Notes under the pieces: generated by a model
The model's input: the letters and a program-made list of their open reading frames with translations, nothing else
Database searches by the model: none
Told to the model about the DNA's origin: nothing
Shown here: piece after piece, positions 1-5,854 of the stretch
Layout: each line of letters opens with the position of its first letter
Position numbering within the stretch: position 1 is the first letter of the stretch
NCBI GenBank assembly: GCA_026709745.1
Contig: JAPOSJ010000159.1
Coordinates: 1 to 8,230, forward strand
Source: Candidatus Dadabacteria bacterium
GTDB lineage: Bacteria; Desulfobacterota_D; UBA1144; Nemesobacterales; Nemesobacteraceae
Direction of reading: 5' to 3'
DNA length: 8,230 nt
Program-made: the position numbers and the translations under genes

Positions 1-99
1 ATAAATGGACAGGCGCATGGCCGTCCAGCTGAAAGCCCCGAAATGTAATCTATAATCTTCATCACCCTTTAGCTTTTCAGAATCCTTTAGAATTACCCC

Positions 100-383
100 T
101 CAAGAGATCATCTCCCTATACGAAAGCTTCTTGCCAATCATGTACTTTGCCAATAATTCCATCTGGTCTATCGTATCCAGTTCTTGGATATTATGCCTAC
201 CTGCAAACTTGTTTACATAACCCTCTAAATGCTTCGGGGACATCATTGTGGAAGTTCCGTTATAACCACACTTTAATATAGCCCAAAAACTTTCCACGCT
301 ATTTGCATGAGCCTGATTTTCTCATATTCCCCGACACTGTGATTTACACTCTCATGCTCGTAGGTAAGTCCCTTATGACTCTG
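100..383 (-). pseudogene. IS1595-family (ISXO2-like) transposase, C-terminal remnant, frameshifted
   Basis: This is the 3' end of a DDE transposase gene; about 90 of roughly 300 expected residues remain. Reading leftwards from 383, the first frame gives QSHKGLTYEHESVNHSVGEY, the familiar stretch before the last catalytic block. Near 322-326 the frame is lost: a one-base deletion would explain it. The next frame continues ENQAHANSVESFWAILK and runs to a TGA at 100-102. The E of VESFW is the expected catalytic glutamate, and the GYNGT, SPKHL, YVNKFAGRHN and DTIDQM blocks are typical of the family. Residues upstream of 383, with the two catalytic aspartates, are missing and replaced by AT-rich sequence. 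The product cannot be an active transposase. Family assignment is from recalled motif similarity and is fairly sure; the exact subgroup is not. Confidence 0.85.
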
Positions 384-491
384 CTTTATTATTCGTTTTA
401 TTTATATAATAAATTAACTAAAATAAAGAATTGCCAAGAAATTTTGTCTAAATTGTTGCTATAATTTCCTTTCTTTAAATAATCTCCTCGC
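384..491. other. AT-rich gene-free stretch at the insertion-sequence remnant boundary
   Basis: The stretch is strongly A+T rich compared with the genes on its right. It separates the broken transposase from the stop codon of the membrane-protein gene at 492. I see no open frame of note, no clear terminator and no recognisable terminal inverted repeat. It is probably decayed transposon or flanking sequence. It would also have to hold any transcription end for the minus-strand membrane-protein genes. Confidence 0.4.
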
Positions 492-977
492 TCAGAAGGA
501 ACCTATTGTCCTCTCGATTAGCTGCTCCACTCTTGGGTACATGTAGATATGCAGGATGATTCCTGTTACTGAGAAAGGAATTGAATCCCCGGGATCTTTG
601 CTCATAAATGCCAGAACGAATCCGAGCAGGACAATGGTTTCATTAATTCCCCAAGGGACCACGTGGGGAAGCAGAAGACGGTTTGAGAACTCCTCAAGGC
701 TTTTCTCTGCCCCCTTTTTCTCTTCTGCAAGAAATTTCCTGCGAAGCGATTTCTCAGATAATGTGAATCTGTATATGAAAAAGGAGATCATCCCCAGTCC
801 TGCTCCTCCAAGAAGAAAGGCCACCCTTACATTTTCTCCAACATCCGGAGCTTCCGGAGAATTGAAAACGAAAACCACGGCTGTGTAGGCAAACATAGCG
901 AGTAGTAGGGCGAACCAGACTATCTTCAGGGCGCTCTGGTTTTTAGCTGCAGATGAAGCGCGATTTTTGCTGTCCAT
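492..977 (-). CDS. Hypothetical membrane protein, probably four transmembrane helices
   Basis: I do not recognise this 161-residue protein. Four hydrophobic segments are visible at about residues 16-38, 51-71, 109-126 and 132-147. The first two are joined by a short proline-rich loop. Between helices two and three lies a highly charged stretch (residues 74-98, rich in K, E and R) that is probably cytoplasmic and helical. It ends in a short positively and negatively charged tail. I chose the ATG at 977, which gives an ordinary short gap after the upstream gene. A TTG at 1025 would add 16 residues and overlap that gene by 20 bases; neither start has a convincing Shine-Dalgarno sequence. It lies just downstream of the small tail-anchored gene and is probably co-transcribed with it. 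No catalytic motif, cysteine or histidine cluster suggests a function. Confidence 0.7.
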   Translation of the reverse strand: MDSKNRASSAAKNQSALKIVWFALLLAMFAYTAVVFVFNSPEAPDVGENVRVAFLLGGAGLGMISFFIYRFTLSEKSLRRKFLAEEKKGAEKSLEEFSNRLLLPHVVPWGINETIVLLGFVLAFMSKDPGDSIPFSVTGIILHIYMYPRVEQLIERTIGSF

Positions 978-1005
978 AGTAAAGTACGGGCGTAGGACTT
1001 CGCGC

Positions 1006-1224
1006 TCAGGAAGTGATCTTAGCAAAGATAATGCTCAGGATTATAAGCGCAACCAGAATTCCCATCATGTAAAAGGGTACGCTCGGGTTGTAACCCTTCT
1101 CTATATTGGGAACCCTCTTCTGGGACCAGATTATGGGAGAATCTTTGCCTTGTTCCACATCCCCATTCTCTTCCTGTGCCTCGGTTTGTTCCTCTTCAGT
1201 TCTCTTTTCTTCGTTTTCCGCCAT
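1006..1224 (-). CDS. Small acidic protein with C-terminal membrane anchor, unknown function
   Basis: This is a 72-residue hypothetical protein with two clear parts. Residues 1-28 are very acidic and low in complexity (mostly E, plus K, Q and D), and are likely disordered. Residues 49-70 form one strongly hydrophobic helix that ends two residues before the stop, giving the look of a tail-anchored protein with a cytoplasmic N-terminus. A good Shine-Dalgarno sequence (AAGGA, nine or so bases before the ATG) supports the start at 1224 and argues that this is a real gene. It is the first gene of a probable two-gene minus-strand unit with the four-helix protein, and is divergent from the rhodanese gene. 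I do not recognise the family; an accessory or adaptor role for the neighbouring membrane protein is only a guess. Confidence 0.65.
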   Translation of the reverse strand: MAENEEKRTEEEQTEAQEENGDVEQGKDSPIIWSQKRVPNIEKGYNPSVPFYMMGILVALIILSIIFAKITS

Positions 1225-1322
1225 TTCGGGATTTCCTTACATTGCACTCTACGGGAGATTATCACGCAACCCGCCCCGAAAATCAAGTTTCCCTGGCTCC
1301 GTGCCATTGCCCGGGCACTTTC

Positions 1323-1351
1323 TTGAAAACCTGCTTCCCTGTATTTATACT
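1323..1351 (+). promoter_or_regulatory. Sigma-70-type promoter of the rhodanese gene
   Basis: A -35 box TTGAAA (1323-1328) and a -10 box TATACT (1346-1351) are separated by exactly 17 bases, each box differing from consensus at one position or so. Transcription would start near 1358, about 49 bases before the rhodanese ATG. Prediction is from sequence only. Confidence 0.65.
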
Positions 1352-1367
1352 TACAATATATATTGTA
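1352..1367. promoter_or_regulatory. Perfect 16-bp palindrome, probable operator
   Basis: TACAATATATATTGTA reads identically on both strands. It begins at the base after the predicted -10 box and spans the expected transcription start, the classic place for a repressor site. An overlapping 8-bp palindrome, TTGTACAA, covers 1363-1370. The regulator is not encoded in the window and cannot be named. Confidence 0.5.
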
Positions 1368-1370
1368 CAA

Positions 1371-1390
1371 GGCCACCGGGCTGCGTGGCC
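1371..1390 (+). promoter_or_regulatory. GC-rich hairpin in the rhodanese 5' leader
   Basis: GGCCAC (1371-1376) pairs perfectly with GTGGCC (1385-1390) around an eight-base loop. It lies in the predicted leader, five bases before the Shine-Dalgarno GGAGG (1395-1399). It may stabilise the transcript or affect ribosome access. No known riboswitch is recognised, and no T-run follows, so it is not a terminator. Confidence 0.4.
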
Positions 1391-1406
1391 GAACGGAGGT
1401 TTTTAA

Positions 1407-2249
1407 ATGGCAGATTACGCGAACCCGGATGTTCTGGTAACTACAGACTGGGTTGAGGAGCATATTGACGATCCCGATATTGTCATAGTGGAATCGGATG
1501 AGGACATACTGCTTTACGAAATAGGGCACATAAGAAATTCGGTAAAATTCGACTGGCAGACCGAGCTTCAGGACCAACTTGTAAGGGACTACGTGAGCAG
1601 GGAAAGTTTCGAGGCTCTGCTTTCGGAAAAAGGTATCTCAAATGACCATGCGGTGGTTTTTTACGGGGACAGGAGTAACTGGTGGGCCTGCTACGCTTTC
1701 TGGACTTTCAAGATTCTCGGACACGAAAAGTGCCTTATAATGGATGGAGGCAGGCAGAAATGGGTTGATGAAGGAAGAGAGCTTGTAAAAGAGGTTCCTC
1801 AGAGGCCGAGGACCGATTATAAGGTATCGGCGGTCGATGAGTCGATAAGGGCTTTCCGCGATGACGTTCTTGAGCATATGAACTCGCACAAACCGCTTGT
1901 TGACGTTCGCTCACCGAAAGAGTATTCAGGAGAGCTTCTTCACATGGAGGCCTATCCCCAGGAAGGAGCACTTCGAGGGGGACATATTCCGGGTGCTGTA
2001 AACGTTCCTTGGGCCACTGCTGCAAACGAAGATGGAACTTTCCGCTCTGCCGACGAGCTTGTTGAGATATACGAAAAAGGGCAGGGGCTGACCAAGGATA
2101 GGGATGTAATTGCCTACTGTCGGATAGGGGAGAGATCTTCCCACACTTGGTTTGTCCTTACTTATCTTCTTGGGTTTGAAAACGTAAGGAACTACGACGG
2201 TTCGTGGACCGAGTGGGGAAATCTTGTAAGGGCACCGATAGAAAAATAA
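1407..2249 (+). CDS. sseA: Thiosulfate sulfurtransferase (two-domain rhodanese)
   Basis: The enzyme moves a sulfane sulfur from thiosulfate to cyanide or another thiol acceptor (EC 2.8.1.1) through a cysteine persulfide. The 280-residue length is normal for tandem-domain rhodaneses. The inactive N-terminal domain spans about residues 8-130, and the catalytic domain about 145-278. The active loop is CRIGERS, residues 238-244, with Cys238 as nucleophile. The stretch that follows, SSHTWFVL then NYDGSWTEWGNLV, closely matches the SseA/CysA sulfurtransferases I recall from mycobacteria and other bacteria. The CRKGVT loop of mitochondrial-type rhodanese and the CGSGVT-type loop of mercaptopyruvate sulfurtransferase are absent, favouring thiosulfate as donor. 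There is no signal peptide, so it is cytoplasmic. The ATG has a GGAGG seven bases upstream. A terminator follows, and then Fe-S assembly genes, so feeding sulfur to Fe-S cluster assembly is a reasonable inference. The symbol is by family, not by proven orthology. Confidence 0.92.
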   Translation: MADYANPDVLVTTDWVEEHIDDPDIVIVESDEDILLYEIGHIRNSVKFDWQTELQDQLVRDYVSRESFEALLSEKGISNDHAVVFYGDRSNWWACYAFWTFKILGHEKCLIMDGGRQKWVDEGRELVKEVPQRPRTDYKVSAVDESIRAFRDDVLEHMNSHKPLVDVRSPKEYSGELLHMEAYPQEGALRGGHIPGAVNVPWATAANEDGTFRSADELVEIYEKGQGLTKDRDVIAYCRIGERSSHTWFVLTYLLGFENVRNYDGSWTEWGNLVRAPIEK

Positions 2250-2277
2250 GAGGAGAAAAGTTTTTTACGTGAATAAG

Positions 2278-2314
2278 AAAGGATGCGATCTTGCGGGTAC
2301 GCATCCTTTTTTTT
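2278..2314 (+). terminator. Rho-independent terminator after the rhodanese gene
   Basis: AAAGGATGCG (2278-2287) pairs perfectly with CGCATCCTTT (2300-2309) around a 12-base loop, and the 3' arm runs into eight consecutive T residues (2307-2314). The next start codon is only 15 bases beyond the T-run, so the element may also act as an attenuator for the sufE-sufU genes. Confidence 0.85.
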
Positions 2315-2328
2315 GAAATTGCGGGGAA

Positions 2329-2754
2329 ATGGCGAGAATACAGGAAATAGTCAGGGAATTTGAAGGGGCAGATCAGCAGGAAATGATAAATTTGCTGATA
2401 GATTACTCGGAGGATCTTCCCGAGATTCCACAGAGGCTTGCCGGGCATGTGGACAGGGATCTGCACAGGGTGCACGAGTGTGAAACCCCTGTTTTTATCT
2501 GGGTTGAGGTGGCAGACGGCAGGGTGAGCATATTTGCCGACGTGCCGGAACCGTTTCCAACGGTAAAGGGGCTTGTGTCAATTCTCATAAGCGCCGTTGA
2601 CGGTCTTACCCCCGGCGAGATCGAATCCGCCCCCGCGGATTTTATCTCCAGGCTAGGACTTGCACAGAGGCTTGGAATAAGGAGGGTGAGGGGGCTTAGC
2701 GCGGTGTACGCCAGGATAAAAAGCGAAGTCAGAAAGCACGGTGCGGTTACATGA
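2329..2754 (+). CDS. sufE: SufE-family cysteine desulfuration protein
   Basis: SufE accepts persulfide sulfur from the cysteine desulfurase SufS, stimulates it, and passes the sulfur to the SufBCD scaffold. The 141-residue length is typical. The N-terminal helix (IQEIVREF, residues 4-11) and the LLIDYSEDLP segment fit the family. The sulfur-accepting cysteine is Cys51 in VHECETPVF, with WVEV following. Further family blocks are the FADVP strand, GLVSILISAVDGLTPGEI and the C-terminal RGLSAVYARIKS helix. The ATG at 2329 keeps the conserved first helix, but its only purine-rich upstream sequence, GGGGA, lies a single base away, so initiation may be weak. It overlaps the next gene by ATGA. A terminator sits immediately upstream, leaving almost no room for a promoter. 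No cysteine desulfurase lies in the window; it must be encoded elsewhere, or sulfur may come from the rhodanese (inference). Confidence 0.93.
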   Translation: MARIQEIVREFEGADQQEMINLLIDYSEDLPEIPQRLAGHVDRDLHRVHECETPVFIWVEVADGRVSIFADVPEPFPTVKGLVSILISAVDGLTPGEIESAPADFISRLGLAQRLGIRRVRGLSAVYARIKSEVRKHGAVT

Positions 2755-3140
2755 TTGAAGAAGAAAGAATGAAAATGATTATGGATCATTATGAGAATCC
2801 GAGAAACTTTGGTCCGCTTGAGAACCCCACAGTGATTCTTAGGGGTGGCAATCCCAACTGCGGGGATGAGATAAATATCTATATCCACATGGACGGAGGG
2901 AATCTCATAGAGGATATAAGTTTTGATGGGGCAGGGTGCACAATCAGTCAGGCTTCGACTTCTTTTCTTACGGAATTTTTAAAGGGAAAGACTGTAAGCC
3001 AGCTTGAAGAACTCGATTCAGACTACTTGAGGGAACTTCTGGGCAAGGATATCATGATAACCCGCCCGAAGTGCAGTCGCTTGGCCCTTGAAACCCTGAA
3101 AGCTTGGGCAAGGTGCTTTCAGATGGGAAAAACCTCCTAA
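2751..3140 (+). CDS. sufU: SufU/IscU-like Fe-S cluster scaffold or sulfur-acceptor protein
   Basis: This NifU N-terminal-domain protein (129 residues) either holds a nascent Fe-S cluster (IscU) or takes sulfur from SufS with the help of a zinc ion (SufU). The three ligand cysteines are Cys37 in NPNCGDE, Cys63 in GAGCTISQAS and Cys108 in RPKCSRLALET; Asp39 is also kept. GAGCTISQAS and the C-terminal CxxLALETL pattern resemble SufU. The spacing Cys63-Cys108 (45) is close to that of IscU and lacks the roughly 20-residue insertion of Bacillus-type SufU. The LPPVK chaperone-docking motif and the histidine before the last cysteine of IscU are both missing (Lys107 here). Its ATG overlaps the sufE stop as ATGA, with no clear Shine-Dalgarno sequence, so translation is probably coupled to sufE. 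Family is sure; the SufU versus IscU choice is moderate. Confidence 0.87.
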   Translation: MIEEERMKMIMDHYENPRNFGPLENPTVILRGGNPNCGDEINIYIHMDGGNLIEDISFDGAGCTISQASTSFLTEFLKGKTVSQLEELDSDYLRELLGKDIMITRPKCSRLALETLKAWARCFQMGKTS

Positions 3141-3144
3141 ATTT

Positions 3145-3153
3145 TGGTATAAT
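3145..3153 (+). promoter_or_regulatory. Extended -10 promoter for the redox operon
   Basis: TGGTATAAT matches the extended -10 consensus TGnTATAAT exactly. No good -35 box lies 16-18 bases upstream, which extended -10 promoters often do without. Transcription would begin near 3160, in the 51-bp gap after sufU and about 30 bases before the next ATG. Confidence 0.55.
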
Positions 3154-3191
3154 TGAGATTATTACTCAAGAAGACCTAAGGAGATTCAATA

Positions 3192-4526
3192 ATGAAAAAC
3201 GGTAAGACAGATAAAATGGTCCTGAGTGAAAGGATAGAGGATGCACTTAAATACCCGCTTTTCGATTCCATATTCAACCGTCGCTCAAGGCGCTTCGGAC
3301 TCGGAATGGAACTTAAGGACAGCAGCCTTGAGTTCAAGTCGAAATACGACCCCGTGCCTCTTACCGAGGAGGAAGAAGCACTTCTTGTATGGGCTGGAAC
3401 AGGTCTCACAGGCCTCTGCCTTGCCGATCTGCCTCCTGAGAATGGTATAGATCTTCTCTGCCAGTGGACAGGGAGAACTTGGCCGTCGGCGTGTAACAAC
3501 CACGGGACCGAGCTTTTCTTCACAAACGATAATGGTCTCTACCATGTGGATGTGAAAAACATGCTTCCCAAAAAGAACGAGATTGACATGTTTTTCCAGC
3601 TCTCCCGCGAGGAGAAGATCGCTAGGGTCCTTGAGCTCTACAGGGAAAGTCTTAACAAGCTTGAGGATGGAAGGGCCGACATGCCCGATAAGATGCCGGG
3701 ACTCTTTGAATTTAACCAGTGGAATACAAACAAGCCCGGCACCACGCTTTTTGTTCCCGTAACGGACGTAACCGAGGAATACCTGAACCTCCTCACCCTT
3801 TACTGCAGCCACAGCTATGGGTTTACGATTATAGACGATCTCACAGGAAAGCCCGCCGGGGTTGAGAAATGGGTAGAAAAAGGCAGGCTCAAAGGAGAAA
3901 TCAAGCTCTCACTGTTTGATCTTGAGGTAAGAATTCTTACCGGGCTTAACGTTGAGCAGGCGTTTGTCACACAGAACATGTCTCTGGCTCTCCAGCCCTT
4001 GGGACTTGCGGGATGGGCATTTACGGGCTTTATACCGAGGTTCGCCATGGGAGCCGCCCCTAACCTGTTCAAAGGTCTTGGGTTCCGGTTCATACAGCCG
4101 AAAAAAGGTACTATTGATCCTCCCACCACAGTTCCTGTGGGAAAAGACGGGGTCTTTGAAGCTTACTGCCCGCCCTACTATGAGAACATGGATGACGCAA
4201 TTGATCACTTCTTGGCACATAAATGGAGTGCATGGGAGTCCGAAAAGCCTTTTCCCTACACAGAGCCTGACAGGCATCTCATGAAGGCCCCGAGGCCTAC
4301 TGAGACCACTATACAGATCGTAAGAGACGTGGCAAACTATATTTATGACACTTATGGGAGATTTCCCGCGTTTGTGGATCCGATGTACATGAGGCTCGTT
4401 TTTCAGGCGATGCACATAGACGTGGACTTCTATGACCGGTATTATCCCAAAGGTTCCTATTCGGACAGGCATCTGCAGGCTTTTCTTGAGAACAATCCTG
4501 ACCAGAGAGAGCGTTTCGGGAAGTAA
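3192..4526 (+). CDS. Nitroreductase-fold (SagB-like) flavoprotein with long C-terminal extension
   Basis: This 444-residue protein has the landmarks of the FMN-dependent nitroreductase fold, although overall it is much longer than a typical nitroreductase of about 200 residues. RRSRRF (30-35) matches the arginine-rich FMN-phosphate site at the start of the fold. PLTEEEEALLVWAGTGLTG (56-74) matches the following helix, RTWPSACNNHGTELFF (95-110) the PSxGxxxxxELY-like strand, and GLYHVD (115-120) the next strand. QNMSLALQPLGLAG (261-274) matches the family helix that stacks on the flavin. Between 120 and 255 lies a large insertion, and residues 330-444 form an aromatic-rich extension. The sequence shows no signal peptide or membrane helix. 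AAGGAG lies eight bases before the ATG. It is the first gene of a three-gene redox unit and its stop overlaps a possible ATG of the next gene as TAATG. Substrate unknown: reduction or oxidation of a small molecule or modified peptide are both possible. Confidence 0.72.
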   Translation: MKNGKTDKMVLSERIEDALKYPLFDSIFNRRSRRFGLGMELKDSSLEFKSKYDPVPLTEEEEALLVWAGTGLTGLCLADLPPENGIDLLCQWTGRTWPSACNNHGTELFFTNDNGLYHVDVKNMLPKKNEIDMFFQLSREEKIARVLELYRESLNKLEDGRADMPDKMPGLFEFNQWNTNKPGTTLFVPVTDVTEEYLNLLTLYCSHSYGFTIIDDLTGKPAGVEKWVEKGRLKGEIKLSLFDLEVRILTGLNVEQAFVTQNMSLALQPLGLAGWAFTGFIPRFAMGAAPNLFKGLGFRFIQPKKGTIDPPTTVPVGKDGVFEAYCPPYYENMDDAIDHFLAHKWSAWESEKPFPYTEPDRHLMKAPRPTETTIQIVRDVANYIYDTYGRFPAFVDPMYMRLVFQAMHIDVDFYDRYYPKGSYSDRHLQAFLENNPDQRERFGK

Positions 4527-4579
4527 TGTCCGCTGCGTACGGAAAATCTGCCCCGGTTCGCGGCGAGGAAAAAAGCGCC

Positions 4580-5854
4580 ATGCGCATAGCAATTATCGGA
4601 AATGGGATAACTGGGGTTTCAGCAGCTCTTAGCATACGCAGGCTGCAGCCCGACTGGGAGATCGTAATGATCTCGGGGGAATCCTCATTTCACTACTCCC
4701 GCCCGGCACTCATGTACATATTTATGGGTCACATGAGCTACAAGGATACAAAGCCCTACGAAGACAGTTTCTGGAAAAAGAACCGCATTGACCTTGTGCG
4801 GGGCTGGGTTACCGAAATCGATGCAGCGGGAAAAAGCCTCATCATGCACGAAAAAGATCCTATTCTGTTTGACAGGCTGCTTATCGCCACGGGTTCAAGG
4901 TCAAACAGGTTCGGCTGGCCAGGGCAGGACCTTGAAGGAGTTCAGGGCTTCTACAGCCTTATGGATCTCAGGCTTCTTTACGAAAACGTAAAAGGTGCGA
5001 GAAGCGCTGTCATAGTCGGAGGGGGACTGATAGGAATCGAGCTTGCCGAGATACTTCACTCGCGCAATATTCACGTCACTTTTCTCGTGAGGGAGAATTC
5101 TTACTGGACAAACGTTCTTCCGATCGAGGAGTCGCGGATGATAAACCGCGTGATCTTGGAGCAGGGGATAGACCTCAGACTTCTTACGGAACTTAAGGAG
5201 ATAGTTGGAAACGATTCGGGGAAAGTCAGGGGGATTATGACTGGCAAGGACGAGTTTATAGAATGCCAGATTGTCGGACTCACAGCGGGGGTAAGTCCAA
5301 ATATAACCCTTGCCAAGAAAAGCGGTATAAAGACAGGTAGGGGAATACAGGTTGACTGGAGCTTCAGGACCGACACTCCAGACGTGTTCGCCGCAGGGGA
5401 TTGCGCTGAAATAGTTACCGAAGGGGAAGAGCGAAACCTGATTCAACAGGTCTGGTACACTGGCAAGAGCCAGGGCAGGGTCGCCGGGGAGGTCATTGCG
5501 GGCGGCCAGAGCAAGTATGATCCTGGAATATGGTATAACTCCGCCAAGTTTTTCGATCTTGAGTACCAGACTTACGGTATGGTGACAAATGTTCCTGCCG
5601 AGGGAGAGACCAGTTTTTACTGGGAGCATCCCGACCATAGCCGCTCTATAAGAATCGTTACCAAAGACGGGACTCTAAGGGGAATAAACGTCATGGGTCT
5701 TCGCTACAGCCACAGGGTCTGCGAGAGCTGGGTGGCGCAGAAAAGATCCCTTGAATATGTGCTTGACCATCTCGGGGATGCCAATTTTGACCCCGAGTTC
5801 TATGAGAAATGCGAAGCGGAAATGATAAAGGAGATAAGAAAACAGGCCGCCTGA
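4580..5854 (+). CDS. FAD-dependent NAD(P)H oxidoreductase (rubredoxin/ferredoxin-reductase type)
   Basis: This 424-residue cytoplasmic flavoprotein should take electrons from NAD(P)H through FAD to an acceptor, or run the reverse. Visible parts are the FAD-binding GNGITG (7-12) after a first beta strand, ATGSRSN (103-109), the second Rossmann motif GGGLIGIELAE (147-157) for NAD(P)H, TAGVSPN (235-241), and the FAD-closing block DVFAAGDCAE (268-277). The region after FHYSRPAL (37-44) lacks the cysteine used by CoA-disulfide reductases and NADH oxidases, and there is no CxxxxC disulfide. It therefore resembles NADH:rubredoxin/ferredoxin reductases and the NirB N-terminal domain. Residues 320-424 are a less familiar C-terminal domain. 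I chose the ATG at 4580 because it places the glycine-rich loop at residue 7 and has GAGGA ten bases upstream. An ATG at 4526, overlapping the previous stop as TAATG, would add 18 residues. It ends in a TGATG overlap with the membrane polyferredoxin, its most likely partner. Confidence 0.87.
   Translation: MRIAIIGNGITGVSAALSIRRLQPDWEIVMISGESSFHYSRPALMYIFMGHMSYKDTKPYEDSFWKKNRIDLVRGWVTEIDAAGKSLIMHEKDPILFDRLLIATGSRSNRFGWPGQDLEGVQGFYSLMDLRLLYENVKGARSAVIVGGGLIGIELAEILHSRNIHVTFLVRENSYWTNVLPIEESRMINRVILEQGIDLRLLTELKEIVGNDSGKVRGIMTGKDEFIECQIVGLTAGVSPNITLAKKSGIKTGRGIQVDWSFRTDTPDVFAAGDCAEIVTEGEERNLIQQVWYTGKSQGRVAGEVIAGGQSKYDPGIWYNSAKFFDLEYQTYGMVTNVPAEGETSFYWEHPDHSRSIRIVTKDGTLRGINVMGLRYSHRVCESWVAQKRSLEYVLDHLGDANFDPEFYEKCEAEMIKEIRKQAA

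Larger units (their letters stand above)
1225..1406. promoter_or_regulatory. Divergent intergenic control region
   Basis: These 182 bp separate the minus-strand membrane-protein pair from the plus-strand rhodanese gene. The right half carries the rhodanese promoter, a 16-bp palindrome and a hairpin, listed separately. On the minus strand a possible but weak promoter pairs TTGTAC (1370-1365) with TAAATA (1347-1342) at 17-bp spacing. The palindrome would then sit between its two boxes, so one regulator could affect both directions. A perfect 10-bp GC palindrome, TGCCCGGGCA, lies at 1308-1317. The left part (1225-1300) shows only the ribosome binding site of the minus-strand gene. Confidence 0.5.

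Noticed and set aside
1308..1317. TGCCCGGGCA palindrome as an operator.
   Set aside because: Short GC palindromes are common by chance and this one is upstream of the -35 box without a partner site; kept only as a note in the control-region entry.
1131..1577. Minus-strand open frame spanning the divergent control region.
   Set aside because: It crosses the promoter and overlaps the start of the rhodanese gene and the better-supported 72-residue gene; the protein looks random.
3909..4592. Minus-strand open frame of 227 codons under the nitroreductase-like gene.
   Set aside because: Shadow of the real plus-strand gene; no motif and no ribosome binding site of note.
4901..5638. Long minus-strand open frame of 245 codons inside the FAD oxidoreductase gene.
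   Set aside because: It is antisense to a gene with clear FAD and NAD motifs, and its translation has no recognisable domain or sensible composition.
4580..5854. CoA-disulfide reductase or NADH oxidase as the identity of the FAD enzyme.
   Set aside because: The single catalytic cysteine expected near residues 40-45 is absent; the segment reads FHYSRPAL.
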